Part shown: piece by piece, positions 8,294-18,440 of the stretch | Layout of the letters: every line of letters begins with the position of its first letter | Position numbering within the stretch: the first letter of the stretch is position 1 | Source of the DNA: Aquitalea aquatica | Lineage (GTDB): Bacteria > Pseudomonadota > Gammaproteobacteria > Burkholderiales > Chromobacteriaceae | Assembly: GCF_013911085.1 (NCBI RefSeq) | Contig: NZ_JACERN010000001.1 | Location: forward strand, 1 to 64,000 | DNA length: 64,000 nt | Reading direction: 5' to 3' | Translations under genes and position numbers: made by a program | The notes under the pieces: generated by a model | Told to the model about the DNA's origin: nothing | What the model saw: the letters and a program-made list of their open reading frames with translations, nothing else | The model's database searches: none

Positions 8294-9598
8294 TTAATGC
8301 CGCACTGCCGCATTCACCTCCTGCAGCAGCGCCTCATCCAGCGTGCCGGCCACCTGTCCCAGTTGCAGGCGTGCCGTCAGGTAATCGTATTTGGCGGTAG
8401 CCAGGCTGGTGAGCGCATCGTAGTAAGCCTGCTCTGCCTGCAACACGTCCAGGTTGGTACGAATACCCACTTCCTTGCCCAGCTTGGTGGAATCGACCTT
8501 GCTTTTGGCTGATACCAGCAGCTGTTGCTGCGCCCGCACCAGCGCCGCGCCATTGGTTACACCCAGCCAGCTTTTGCGGACATCTTCCTTGAGCTGGCGG
8601 CGGGCAGATTCCAGCTTGTCGCGGGCGGACTCTTCGCGAGCCAGTGCTTCGCGAATTTGCGAGTTGATGCCGCCGCCGGCAAACAGCGGCAGGCTGACAG
8701 AAAGGCCGATGCTACTGCCACGGGTGACGGGTACATTGCCGGGCTGGTTGTTGCGGTTGTCGTTGTAGCCGGCATTCAGGGCAAGTACCGGCAGCTGGTT
8801 GCCGCGCTTTTCCGTTACGGTCTGGCTGGCGTAGGCCAGTGCTTGTTCGGCCGCCTGCAAGCTGCGGCTATGGCTGGCCGCCTGCTCCAGCCAGCCTTGC
8901 AAGGTGCCGGCGGGCGGTGGTGGCAGTTGTTGCTGCAAGGGCTGGATGGCGCTGGCATCCAGGCCGGTCAGCCGACGCAGATTGTTCTGGCTGATTTCCT
9001 GCTGGTTCAGTGCAACGATTTCCTTGGCGCTGGCGGCATCGAAGCCGGCCTGGGCTTCGTGGGTATCGATGATGGTGGCTGTACCCAGCTCAAAGGCGGT
9101 CTTCGCCTGTTCCAGCTGCGTGTGATAGGCCTTTTTGCTGGCGCGGGTGGCGGCCAGGGTGTCTTCGGCCAGCAGAACATCAAAATAGGCGCGGGCGATG
9201 TCGACGATCAGTTGCTGCTCCGCCGCGCTGAAGGCGGTTTCTGCCTGCTGGCTGGCGATCTTGCCTTTCTGATAGGCGCTGTACTTGCTGGTGTCGAATA
9301 AGGGCTGGCTAAGCTGCACGCCATAGCCGGAGCTGTCGTAAGTGGACTGCCCGGCCGGCTGGGTGGGGTTGGTGTGGCTGTAACTGCCGGTCAGCGCCAC
9401 TTGTGGCAGCAACTGGGCACGGCCTTGTACTGCCTGTTCGCGGCCGGCACCAAGGTCGGCACGCGAGGCGGCGTAGTCGCTATTGTAATCGCGGGCGGCC
9501 AGCCAGGCCTGGTTCAGGTCGAAGGCCGGCGTGGCCGTGCTGGCCAGCAGCAGGGCCAGTCCACTCAGCAGCGGTGCGCAGTGGGCGTATGTCTTCAT
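8294..9598 (-). CDS. TolC-family outer-membrane efflux protein
   Basis: Encodes 434 residues beginning with a signal peptide (MKTYAHCAPLLSGLALLLAS...TPAFDL). The rest is the duplicated outer-membrane efflux (OEP) fold: long alpha-helical repeats such as LEQAKTAFELGTATIIDTHEAQAGFD and GKEVGIRTNLDVLQAEQAYYDALTSLATAKYDYL, and beta segments (VALTGSYSHTN; IGLSVSLPLFAGG). It should form the trimeric outer-membrane channel of the adjacent RND pump. Its ATG overlaps the stop of the RND gene (ATGA), so it is the last gene of the tetR-MFP-RND-OMF operon. Confidence 0.93.
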   Translation of the reverse strand: MKTYAHCAPLLSGLALLLASTATPAFDLNQAWLAARDYNSDYAASRADLGAGREQAVQGRAQLLPQVALTGSYSHTNPTQPAGQSTYDSSGYGVQLSQPLFDTSKYSAYQKGKIASQQAETAFSAAEQQLIVDIARAYFDVLLAEDTLAATRASKKAYHTQLEQAKTAFELGTATIIDTHEAQAGFDAASAKEIVALNQQEISQNNLRRLTGLDASAIQPLQQQLPPPPAGTLQGWLEQAASHSRSLQAAEQALAYASQTVTEKRGNQLPVLALNAGYNDNRNNQPGNVPVTRGSSIGLSVSLPLFAGGGINSQIREALAREESARDKLESARRQLKEDVRKSWLGVTNGAALVRAQQQLLVSAKSKVDSTKLGKEVGIRTNLDVLQAEQAYYDALTSLATAKYDYLTARLQLGQVAGTLDEALLQEVNAAVRH

Positions 9599-12500
9599 GA
9601 TGTTCTCTTCGGTTTGCTTTCCACCCTGAACCACTGGGCGTACAGGGCAGGCAAAAACAGCAGGGTCAGCACGGTAGCTACCAGCAGGCCGCCCATGATG
9701 GCCACGGCCATCGGCCCCCAGAAGGTGCTGCGGGTGAGCGGAATCATGGCCAGGATGGCGGCTAGTGCCGTCAGCATAATGGGGCGGAAGCGCCGTACCG
9801 TCGAGCCGATGATGGCTTCGTGCCGGTCTATGCCTTCGCGGATGTCCTGTTCGATCTGGTCAACCAGAATCACCGAATTGCGCATGATCATGCCGGACAG
9901 GGCAATCACCCCCAGCATGGCGACAAAGCCAAAGGGCGAATGGAAGATGATCAGCGTCAGCGTGACACCTATCATGCCCAGCGGTGCGGTCAGCAAGACC
10001 ATCAGGGTGCGCTGGAAGCTTTGCAGTTGCAGCATCAGCAGGGTCAGCACCACCACGATCATGAAGGGCGCGACGGCGGCGATGGCGGTCTGCGAATTGC
10101 CACTGGACTCCATCGAACCACCCAGCTCGATGTGATAGCCCAGCGGCAGGGTAGCCTCCAGCTGCTGCATCTGCGGCCACAGCGCCGCGGACACATCGTC
10201 CCCTTGTACGCCGTCGGCCACATCGGCATTGACGGTGATGGTGGGCAGGCGGTTGCGCCGCCAGATGATGGATTCTTCCGGCTGATATTCGATCTTGCCC
10301 AACTGGGAGACTGGCACAAAGCGGCCACTGGCGGTTTGTACCTGCAAATTGCCCAGTGCCGCCACATCGCTCTGCTCCTGCTTGTTCAGCCGCGCGACAA
10401 TCCCGACGGTACGGTTACCGTCCCGATAGTCGGTGACTGTGGCACCGGAAATCAGCATCTGCAGCTGCTGTGACAAGGACTGGCTGTTGATGCCCAGCAG
10501 GCGGATCTTGTCCTGGTCCAGTGTGATGCGCAGCGCCTTCAGCTGTTCGCCCCAGTTGATGTTGACGTGGCGGCTGGCCGGATGGGCGCGCACTTTTTGC
10601 TCTACCTGCGCGGCAATGGCGCGGATCTTGTCGTGATCCGGCCCCATCACGCGGAACTGTACCGGGTAGCCTACTGGCGGCCCGTTTTCCAGCCGGGTGA
10701 CCCGGCCGCGCACCAGCGGGAAGTCGTGGTCGAAGATGGACTCCAGCCTTGCCTTGACCAGTTCGCGCACATGCTCGTCGCCGGTCATCACCATCAGCTG
10801 GGCGTAGTTCAGATGCTGTTGCTGCTGATCGAGCGGCAGATAGAAGCGCGGGCTGCCGCTGCCGACATAGCTGGTGACACTGAGCACGTTCTTGTCCTGC
10901 TTGATCAGCGTTTCCAGCTTTTTCACTTCACCTTCGGTGGCGGCATAACTGGCACCCCGTGGCAGCCACATGTCCACCATCAGCTCCGGCCGGTTGGATG
11001 AAGGAAAGAACTGCTGGGCCACCAGCAGGCGGAAGGCCAGCAAGGACAGGACGAAAACGCCCAGCGTGGTGGCGATGACCGTCTTGCGGTAGTGCAAGCA
11101 CCATTCCAGCAGCGCCCGAAAACGGATGTAGAAGGGCTTCTGGTAAACATCATGCGTCTGATGATGCATGGCCTGTTCCGGTAGCAGCTTGTAACCCAGA
11201 AACGGCGTAAATACCACGGCAACAATCCACGACAGGATCAGTGCCAGCCCGACCACGGCAAACAGGCTGAACACGTATTCGCCGGCATCGGACTTGGCCA
11301 GCCCCACCGGCAGAAAGGTGGCGGCGGTAATCAGCGTGCCGGTGAGCATGGGGAAAGCGGTGCTGGTGTAGGCATAAGTCGCTGCCTGGAACTTGTTCCA
11401 GCCCTGTTCCAGTTTCAGCGCCATCATTTCCACGGCGATGATGGCATCGTCCACCAAGAGGCCCAGCGCAATGATCAGCGAGCCCAGCGAGATGCGTTGC
11501 AGATCGAGCTTGAAGAAGTACATGGCGAGGAAGGTCATCGCCAGCACCAGCGGAATCGACAGCGCCACCACCACCCCGGTACGCAATCCCAGGCTGAAGA
11601 AGCTGACGGCCAGCACGATCAGTACCGCCTCGATCAGCGAGCTCATGAATTCGCCGACGGCGCCCTTGACCACCTTGGGCTGGTCGGATACCGCATGGAT
11701 TTGAATACCCACCGGCAGCTTGGCCTGGATCTGCTTGAGGGTGGCGTCCAGATGCTCGCCCAGCTTTAGTACATCGCCACCGCTTTTCATGCTGATGGCC
11801 AGGCCCAGTGCCGGCTGGCCGTTAAAGCGCATACGGAAGGAAGGCGGGTCAATGAAGCCGCGGTGAATGTTGGCGATATCACCCAGGCGCAGCGTCTTGC
11901 CATTGGCCACGATGGGCGTGTTGGCTACGGCCTCCACCGTGCTGTAATTGCCGGTAGGGCGTACCCAGATACGGTCGCTGGCGGTTTCGTAGCTTCCTGC
12001 CGGCAGCATGGCATTCTGCTGCTGCAGCGCGGTCCAGATGGTGCTGGTGTCCAGTCCCAGTGAAGCGAGCTTGCTGCTGGACAGATCGATATAGATGTTT
12101 TCGCTTTGCTCACCCACCAGGCTGACCTTGCCTACATCCGGTACGCGCAGGATTTCTTCCTTGGCGCGGTCGACGTAGCGGCGCAGTTCTTCGGCGCTGA
12201 AGCCGTCGCCGGTAAAGGCGTAGATATTGCCGAAGGTATCGCCGAACTCGTCATTGAAATAGGGCCCCAGGGCACTACTTGGCAGGCTGCTGCGCACGTC
12301 GCCCAGCTTTTTGCGTACCTGATACCACAGGCCCTGCACGTTTTTGGCCGGAACATCCTCACGCAGCGTGACCAGCAACAGCGATTCGCCGGGCTTGCTG
12401 TAGCTTTGCACGTATTTGATTTCCGGCATTTCCTGCAGCTTTTCTTCCAGCCGGTCGCTGATCTGCTGCTCCACCTCTTCGGCCTTGGCCCCTGGCCAGT

Positions 12501-12657
12501 AAGTCTGCACCAGCATGGCCTTGAAGGTGAATTCCGGGTCTTCCTTCTGCCCCAGCTGGGTGTAGGCCCACAGGCCGGATACCATCAGCATCACCATGAA
12601 GTAGAACACCAGCGCCTGGTGGCGAAGCGCCCATTCCGACAGATTGATTTTCTTCAT
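9595..12657 (-). CDS. RND efflux permease (HAE1-type, TriC/MexK-like)
   Basis: Encodes 1,020 residues with the RND two-repeat architecture: one N-terminal membrane helix, a large periplasmic loop, six helices, then the second half. TM4 carries the proton-relay acids (LGLLVDDAIIAVEMM), and the TM10 region reads LSGMIMRNSVILVDQI, with Arg where AcrB has Lys940, as I recall for TriC/MexK-type pumps. It would export drugs or toxic organic compounds with the preceding adaptor and following TolC protein. ATG at 12657 overlaps the adaptor stop (TGATG); a GTG one codon earlier is an alternative. Substrates cannot be deduced. Confidence 0.93.
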   Translation of the reverse strand: MKKINLSEWALRHQALVFYFMVMLMVSGLWAYTQLGQKEDPEFTFKAMLVQTYWPGAKAEEVEQQISDRLEEKLQEMPEIKYVQSYSKPGESLLLVTLREDVPAKNVQGLWYQVRKKLGDVRSSLPSSALGPYFNDEFGDTFGNIYAFTGDGFSAEELRRYVDRAKEEILRVPDVGKVSLVGEQSENIYIDLSSSKLASLGLDTSTIWTALQQQNAMLPAGSYETASDRIWVRPTGNYSTVEAVANTPIVANGKTLRLGDIANIHRGFIDPPSFRMRFNGQPALGLAISMKSGGDVLKLGEHLDATLKQIQAKLPVGIQIHAVSDQPKVVKGAVGEFMSSLIEAVLIVLAVSFFSLGLRTGVVVALSIPLVLAMTFLAMYFFKLDLQRISLGSLIIALGLLVDDAIIAVEMMALKLEQGWNKFQAATYAYTSTAFPMLTGTLITAATFLPVGLAKSDAGEYVFSLFAVVGLALILSWIVAVVFTPFLGYKLLPEQAMHHQTHDVYQKPFYIRFRALLEWCLHYRKTVIATTLGVFVLSLLAFRLLVAQQFFPSSNRPELMVDMWLPRGASYAATEGEVKKLETLIKQDKNVLSVTSYVGSGSPRFYLPLDQQQQHLNYAQLMVMTGDEHVRELVKARLESIFDHDFPLVRGRVTRLENGPPVGYPVQFRVMGPDHDKIRAIAAQVEQKVRAHPASRHVNINWGEQLKALRITLDQDKIRLLGINSQSLSQQLQMLISGATVTDYRDGNRTVGIVARLNKQEQSDVAALGNLQVQTASGRFVPVSQLGKIEYQPEESIIWRRNRLPTITVNADVADGVQGDDVSAALWPQMQQLEATLPLGYHIELGGSMESSGNSQTAIAAVAPFMIVVVLTLLMLQLQSFQRTLMVLLTAPLGMIGVTLTLIIFHSPFGFVAMLGVIALSGMIMRNSVILVDQIEQDIREGIDRHEAIIGSTVRRFRPIMLTALAAILAMIPLTRSTFWGPMAVAIMGGLLVATVLTLLFLPALYAQWFRVESKPKRTS

Positions 12658-13742
12658 CACTGTTCGCCTTGCTGCAGCAGGAGCACACGCTGGCCTTCGT
12701 GCAGCAGATGCACACCGGCACTGACCACCTTGTCACCTGGCTGCAGTGCTCCACGCACGGTGACACTGTCGCTGTCCATATTGAGGACACTGACGGTGCG
12801 GCGGCTGACGCGTAGTGTCTTGGTATCGACAATCCACAGTGAATGCTTGCCCTGTTCATCTAGCAGTGCGGTCAGCGGCAGACGCATGGCGGCGCTGTCG
12901 TTATGGCTGGCTGTGGGCAAGGAAACCGTTGCGGTCTGGCCTAGCGCCAGGTCGTCGGCTTGCGGCAGGGTGATGCGTGCAGCATAGGTGCGGGTGGCTG
13001 GGTCGGCATCGCCGGCCAGTTCGCGTAGCTGGCCCTGGTACTGCTGTTTGCCGGCCCACAGGCTGATGGTGAAGTTCTTTTGCTGACGCACGCTGGCCAG
13101 GGCATTTTCCGGAATCTGGATCGCGACTTCGCGCTCGCCGTCATGCGCCAGCCGTGCCACGGCCTGGCCAGCGGCGACCACCTGTCCCGGCTCGGCCAGC
13201 ATCTGGCTGACGATGCCGTCTGCATCGGCGACCAGCTGGGTGTAGCTGCCCTGGTTCCTGCTGGCGGTTAGTTGTGCGCGGGCTTCGTCGCGCTTGGCGC
13301 GCGCGGCGTTGACGCCATTTTGCTGGCTGTCCACCTGCGCCTGGCTGATGAATTGCTTGGCCAGCAGCTCCTGGTAACGCTTCAGGTTGAGCTGCTGCTG
13401 GGCAAGGTCGGATTCTGCCGCGGCCAGTTGTGCCTGCTTGGCGCTGATGTCCAGGCTGGTGTCACTGGCATCCAGCCGGGCCAGTACCTGGCCTTTCCTG
13501 ACGTGTTCGCCGCTATTGACCAGCTTGGCGATAACCTTGCCGCCGACGCGGAAGGCCAGATCGGTTTCAGTGCGGGCGCGGACTTGTCCGGCAAAGCTGT
13601 TGCCGTTGTCGATGCCGTGCTGACCGGCGCTGACCACGCGTACCGGGCGGACTTCTTCGCTGGGGGCCTGCTGCTTGTTGCAGCCAGCCAGTAGCAGCAA
13701 GCCAAGCAGGGCAAAACGCCAGAGGTGGGGAGAGGTGGACAT
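12657..13742 (-). CDS. RND efflux adaptor (membrane fusion) lipoprotein
   Basis: Encodes 361 residues. The N-terminus is a lipoprotein signal with lipobox LLLLAGC (Cys at about 21). It has the HlyD/AcrA layout: lipoyl half FRVGGKVIAKLVNSGEHVRKGQVLARLD, an alpha-hairpin rich in Gln/Ala/Leu, a second lipoyl half VADADGIVSQMLAEPGQVVAAGQAVARL, and beta-barrel/MP domains. It links the RND pump to the outer-membrane channel in the periplasm. It lies between tetR (14 bp upstream) and the RND gene (overlapping) in one operon. Confidence 0.92.
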   Translation of the reverse strand: MSTSPHLWRFALLGLLLLAGCNKQQAPSEEVRPVRVVSAGQHGIDNGNSFAGQVRARTETDLAFRVGGKVIAKLVNSGEHVRKGQVLARLDASDTSLDISAKQAQLAAAESDLAQQQLNLKRYQELLAKQFISQAQVDSQQNGVNAARAKRDEARAQLTASRNQGSYTQLVADADGIVSQMLAEPGQVVAAGQAVARLAHDGEREVAIQIPENALASVRQQKNFTISLWAGKQQYQGQLRELAGDADPATRTYAARITLPQADDLALGQTATVSLPTASHNDSAAMRLPLTALLDEQGKHSLWIVDTKTLRVSRRTVSVLNMDSDSVTVRGALQPGDKVVSAGVHLLHEGQRVLLLQQGEQ

Positions 13743-13756
13743 GGGCGTGTTTCCTG

Positions 13757-14425
13757 TCAGTTGTTTTTCAGGCCGTGCAGCACCAGATCCAGCGCGTCTT
13801 TGAGAAAGCCGAGCGGGTCTTTGGTGGAGCCGATGCAGCAGCCAGGCAACTGGCCGAAGGAGTGGCTGAAAATCATGGTGGTCAGCAAGGGAGCCAATAG
13901 CGCATCCACGGTGTGCACCAGCGGCACTGCGCGGAATTCACCACTGTCGATGCCGCGTTGCAGCACCATGCTCAACATCTGGTTGCTGGGGGCGATGACC
14001 TCATCGAAATAAAACTGGGCCAGTTCCGGGAAATTGGCAGCTTCGGCAATCATCAGCTTGCACAGCCCGGCGGACTGGGCGCTGCCTACTTGTTGCCACC
14101 ACTGTTCCACCATGCGGTGCAACAAGACACTGGCCGAACCGTCAAAGTCGCGGGCAATCTGGTCTAGTTGCTGCAGATTGGCGACGATGGTGCCGCGGGC
14201 AATTGCCTTGAAAATTTCTTCCTTGTTCTGAAAATACAGATACGGCGTGCCTTTGGTTACGCCGGCGGCGCGGGCGATGTCTTCCATCTTGGTGGCGCGA
14301 TAGCCTTTTTCTACAAACAGGCCTAGTGCGGCATCCAATATTTCTGTGGGTCTGGCTTCTTTTTTCCTGCGCCAGCGGGCGATAGGGCAGTTTTCGGTCA
14401 TGGATTTAACTGAATTCATATTCAT
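13757..14425 (-). CDS. TetR/AcrR-family repressor of the efflux operon
   Basis: Encodes 222 residues. The N-terminal helix-turn-helix is classic TetR (ILDAALGLFVEKGYRATKMEDIARAAGVTKGTPYLYFQNKEEIF, about residues 29-72), with a C-terminal all-helical ligand-binding domain. It is the first gene of the efflux operon and reads in the same direction as the pump, so it probably represses its own transcription and that of the pump. Four Met codons lie near the start; the first (14425) is used here, but the third residue is an equally possible start. A 12-bp palindrome overlaps the predicted -35 box upstream. Confidence 0.9.
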   Translation of the reverse strand: MNMNSVKSMTENCPIARWRRKKEARPTEILDAALGLFVEKGYRATKMEDIARAAGVTKGTPYLYFQNKEEIFKAIARGTIVANLQQLDQIARDFDGSASVLLHRMVEQWWQQVGSAQSAGLCKLMIAEAANFPELAQFYFDEVIAPSNQMLSMVLQRGIDSGEFRAVPLVHTVDALLAPLLTTMIFSHSFGQLPGCCIGSTKDPLGFLKDALDLVLHGLKNN

Positions 14426-14436
14426 TAATGCCCTGC

Positions 14437-14465
14437 AATGTAGTGCAATCGCCTTGTCATGACAA
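14437..14465 (-). promoter_or_regulatory. Promoter and palindromic operator of the tetR-efflux operon
   Basis: On the minus strand TTGTCA (14465-14460), a 17-bp spacer and TACATT (14442-14437) form a sigma70-like promoter. The perfect palindrome TTGTCATGACAA (14454-14465) covers the -35 box and is the best operator candidate for the TetR-family protein. Confidence 0.55.
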
Positions 14466-14492
14466 TTAATAAATCACTGTTCATTAGCTTGA

Positions 14493-15437
<945 letters not shown>

Positions 15438-15456
15438 GCGTCAGCACACAATAAGC

Positions 15457-15490
15457 AAGGCCGGCAACAGCGATGTTGACCGGCCTTTTT
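15457..15490 (+). terminator. Intrinsic terminator of argB
   Basis: The stem aaggccggcaac / gttg-a-ccggcctt with a 6-nt loop is followed by Ts. Confidence 0.85.
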
Positions 15491-15611
15491 CATTTGCGTG
15501 TAGAAGTCTGTCTGCTGTGCGGCATACCTTCTGCCATTTCGTTGATCAGTCTTGTTCTATAGTATTGAAACAGGTTGTTTCAGGTTCTCGTGGCCGAACA
15601 AGGAGGGTGCA

Positions 15612-16046
15612 ATGCAGACAGTCAGACAGTTGCTGGAGCAGAAGTCCGGGCGTGTACTGGTGACGGTATCGCCGGAAAGTACCGTGTTTCAGGCTTTGCA
15701 GGTGATGGCGGAGCATGATGTCGGTGCCGTGCTGGTGATGGAGGGCGGCGATGTGGTGGGGATATTCTCCGAGCGCGACTATGCGCGGCGCATCGTGCTG
15801 CAGGGGCGTACTTCTGCTGGCACCCGCATCCGTGACATCATGACCAGCAAGGTGGTGTATGTCACACCAGACCAGAACTCCGATCAATGTATGGCGTTGA
15901 TGACCGAAAAACACATCCGCCACTTGCCGGTGCTGGAGGGCAAGACGGTACAGGGCATGTTGTCCATTGGCGACCTGGTACATGCCACCATTCAGGAACA
16001 AGAGCAGGTGATCAATCAGCTGGTGCATTACATTCAGAGTGCTTGA
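15612..16046 (+). CDS. CBS-domain pair protein
   Basis: A 144-residue stand-alone tandem CBS (Bateman) protein. CBS1 covers about residues 10-65 (VSPESTVFQALQVMAEHDVGAVLVMEGGDVVGIFSERDYAR) and CBS2 about 76-135 (VTPDQNSDQCMALMTEKHIRHLPVLEGKTVQGMLSIGDLV). Such proteins bind adenine nucleotides or similar ligands and act as sensors, but the partner is unknown. ATG 15612 follows an aaggagg ribosome-binding site. It has its own terminator downstream and is probably monocistronic. Confidence 0.9.
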   Translation: MQTVRQLLEQKSGRVLVTVSPESTVFQALQVMAEHDVGAVLVMEGGDVVGIFSERDYARRIVLQGRTSAGTRIRDIMTSKVVYVTPDQNSDQCMALMTEKHIRHLPVLEGKTVQGMLSIGDLVHATIQEQEQVINQLVHYIQSA

Positions 16047-16062
16047 GTCCCTGCGTGCAAGA

Positions 16063-16088
16063 AAAAAGCCGCCTGTTGGCGGCTTTTT
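16063..16088. terminator. Bidirectional intrinsic terminator
   Basis: The stem aaaaagccgcc / ggcggcttttt with a tgtt loop lies between the convergent CBS and IclR genes. Confidence 0.9.
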
Positions 16089-16106
16089 GCTATCTGGCGC
16101 GGCTGA

Positions 16107-16880
16107 TCAGGCCACCGGCACAATGCGCTGGCGCAGGGCAATCAGCGCCGGCGCTACTTGCTGCTGCATCACTCCTGCTGTGAAGGCAAAGGCCGGGCCG
16201 CTGGCGTTCAGGCTCATTGGCGGCTGGCCCGGGTTGGGTGAGGGCAGGTGCACGCCCACGGCCATCACGTCCGGTTCGTATTCGCCAAACGATGCCGAGT
16301 AGCCGCAGTGCTGATATTCCGCGCTGGCCTGTTGCAGACGCTGCTGCAAGGCCGGCCAGCGTTCGCCATAGCGTGCAGCCAGTTCGCCATCCAGCTGACT
16401 GCGTGTGCTATCCGGCAGTCCGGCATAAAAGGCCCGGCCAATGGCGGTGGTGGCAATCGGTACGCGTGAGCCCACGGTCAGCTGTACGCTGACCCGTGAC
16501 TGACTGCGGCAGGTTTCCAGGTAAACCATATCCGTGCCATCGCGCATGGCCAGGCTGATCGACACATTGTTTTCCAGGGCAAATTCCCGCATCAGCGGGC
16601 CGGCTACCTGGCGGATGTCATAGCTGGCCAGCACTACCGAGCCCAGTGCCAGCAGCGCTACGCCCAGGCGGTAAAAGCCGCTGTGTTCATCCTGCGACAA
16701 ATGACCCAGCTTGGTCAGGGTGTAAGTCAGGCGTGACACCGTGGACTTGGGCAGACCGGTACGCTTGGCGATTTCCAGGTTGGACAGCGCCGATTCGCCG
16801 GGGCGGAACGCCGCCAATACCTGCAAACCCCGCGCCAGCGCGGTGACGAATAGCCGGTCCTTGTCATCCTCTTCCTGCAT
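16107..16880 (-). CDS. IclR-family transcriptional regulator
   Basis: A 257-residue regulator with an N-terminal winged helix (LFVTALARGLQVLAAFRPGESALSNLEIAKRTGLPKSTVSRLTYTLTKLG) and the C-terminal IclR effector domain (RVSVQLTVGSRVPIATTAIGRAFYAG, HCGYSASFGEYEPDVMAVGVHLP). The start at ATG 16880 is favoured by a gagga site; an ATG at 16892 is possible. It is divergent from gcdH, with a palindromic operator between them, so it probably controls the glutaryl-CoA genes in response to glutarate or a related metabolite. Pseudomonas uses a LysR-type regulator for this role; the IclR assignment rests on position. Confidence 0.9.
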   Translation of the reverse strand: MQEEDDKDRLFVTALARGLQVLAAFRPGESALSNLEIAKRTGLPKSTVSRLTYTLTKLGHLSQDEHSGFYRLGVALLALGSVVLASYDIRQVAGPLMREFALENNVSISLAMRDGTDMVYLETCRSQSRVSVQLTVGSRVPIATTAIGRAFYAGLPDSTRSQLDGELAARYGERWPALQQRLQQASAEYQHCGYSASFGEYEPDVMAVGVHLPSPNPGQPPMSLNASGPAFAFTAGVMQQQVAPALIALRQRIVPVA

Positions 16881-17010
16881 TGCATTCCTCATTTCTATCT
16901 TGATGGCCTGGATTTCCCAGCCTGGCGCTGCGGCGCGAGCGGCAAGCATAGCCTGCTTGTGGCCAGGATCAAACAAAACGCTTTACAGCCGAATTTGGAG
17001 TTGTTAGTCT

Positions 17011-17046
17011 ATTCTGCAATGTAAAACGCAATTCCGCAATGCGGAA
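17011..17046. promoter_or_regulatory. IclR operator candidate between iclR and gcdH
   Basis: The perfect palindrome TTCCGC-aat-GCGGAA lies at 17032-17046. Its left half recurs as ATTCTGCAATG at 17011-17021 versus ATTCCGCAATG at 17031-17041, exactly 20 bp apart (two helical turns). Size and position fit an IclR-family binding site. Confidence 0.6.
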
Positions 17047-17071
17047 CAAGCAAAACCAAGGAGAACTCTCG

Positions 17072-18259
17072 ATGGCCGCATCCAACAGCCGCGCACCCTT
17101 TGCCTGGGAAGATCCCTTCCTGCTGGCCGATCAGCTGACCGAAGAAGAACGTCTGGTCCAGCAGACCGCCGAAGCCTATTGCCAGGATCGCCTGATGCCG
17201 CGCGTGCTGACGGCCAATCGTGAAGAACGCTTCGATCGCGAAATCATGAGCGAGATGGGCGAACTGGGCCTGCTGGGTTGCACCATCGACGGCTACGGCT
17301 GTGCCGGTCTCAGCCACGTGGCTTACGGCCTGGTAGCCCGCGAAGTGGAGCGTGTCGATTCCGGCTACCGCTCGGCCATGAGCGTGCAGTCCAGCCTGGT
17401 GATGCACCCGATCTGGGCCTATGGCTCGGAAGCACAGAAAGACAAATACCTGCCCAAGCTGGCCACTGGTGAATGGGTGGGCTGTTTCGGCCTGACCGAG
17501 CCGGATGCCGGCTCCGACCCGGCCGGCATGAAAACCCGCGCCCGCAAGGTAGACGGCGGCTATGTGCTGTCCGGCAGCAAGATGTGGATCACCAACAGCC
17601 CGGTGGCCGATGTATTCGTGGTATGGGCCAAGGATGATGAAGGCGAAATCCGCGGCTTTGTGCTGGAAAAAGGCATGAAGGGCCTGTCGGCCCCGAAGAT
17701 TCACGGCAAGTTCAGCCTGCGTGCTTCCATCACCGGTGAAATCGTCATGGACGAAGTACTGGTGCCGGAAGATGCCATCCTGCCTGGTGTGAAGGGTCTG
17801 AAAGGCCCGTTCGGCTGCCTGAACAAGGCGCGCTTCGGTATCGCCTGGGGCGCCATGGGGGCTGCCGAATTCTGCTGGCATGCTGCCCGCCAGTACACGC
17901 TGGATCGCAAGCAGTTTGGTCGCCCGCTGGCTGCCACCCAGCTGATCCAGCTCAAGCTGGCCAATATGCAGACTGAAATTGCCCTAGGCCTGCAGGCAGC
18001 CATCCGTGTCGGCCGTCTGCTGGACGAAGGCAAGGCGGCGCCGGAAATGATTTCGCTGATCAAGCGCAACAATTGCGGCAAGTCGCTGGACATCGCCCGT
18101 ATCGCTCGCGATATGCACGGTGGCAACGGCATTGCCGACGAATTCCACGTCATCCGCCATGTGATGAACCTGGAAGCCGTCAACACTTATGAGGGCACGC
18201 ATGATGTGCATGCCCTGATTCTGGGCCGAGCCCAGACCGGTATTCAGGCATTTGCCTGA
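17072..18259 (+). CDS. gcdH: Glutaryl-CoA dehydrogenase
   Basis: A 395-residue acyl-CoA dehydrogenase. It oxidatively decarboxylates glutaryl-CoA to crotonyl-CoA, passing electrons to ETF, in lysine and glutarate breakdown. GcdH-specific marks are [20 protein letters not shown] with the substrate-binding Arg, [16 protein letters not shown], and [20 protein letters not shown] with the catalytic Glu374. ATG 17072 has an aaggag site. The neighbouring CoA-transferase and ETF:quinone oxidoreductase complete the route. A strong terminator directly behind gcdH suggests that it is transcribed mostly on its own. Confidence 0.95.
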   Translation: MAASNSRAPFAWEDPFLLADQLTEEERLVQQTAEAYCQDRLMPRVLTANREERFDREIMSEMGELGLLGCTIDGYGCAGLSHVAYGLVAREVERVDSGYRSAMSVQSSLVMHPIWAYGSEAQKDKYLPKLATGEWVGCFGLTEPDAGSDPAGMKTRARKVDGGYVLSGSKMWITNSPVADVFVVWAKDDEGEIRGFVLEKGMKGLSAPKIHGKFSLRASITGEIVMDEVLVPEDAILPGVKGLKGPFGCLNKARFGIAWGAMGAAEFCWHAARQYTLDRKQFGRPLAATQLIQLKLANMQTEIALGLQAAIRVGRLLDEGKAAPEMISLIKRNNCGKSLDIARIARDMHGGNGIADEFHVIRHVMNLEAVNTYEGTHDVHALILGRAQTGIQAFA

Positions 18260-18319
18260 TAGCACAGCGGGGGCATGGCTCCACCTGCCCCTGTTGTTGG
18301 TTCCTGTCTGTCCTTGTGA

Positions 18320-18347
18320 GGCCCGGTGAGTACCGGGCCCTTTTTTT
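18320..18347 (+). terminator. Strong intrinsic terminator after gcdH
   Basis: The 8-bp stem ggcccggt / accgggcc with loop gagt is followed by c and seven Ts. It separates gcdH from the CoA-transferase gene. Confidence 0.92.
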
Positions 18348-18440
18348 GGTGCACAGCGTAATGCGGCTGCCGTGGCGGCAGCATCACTCTGTCCATCCGG
18401 TTGCTGTTGCAGCGGCCATCAAACCAATCAGGAGAGCAAC

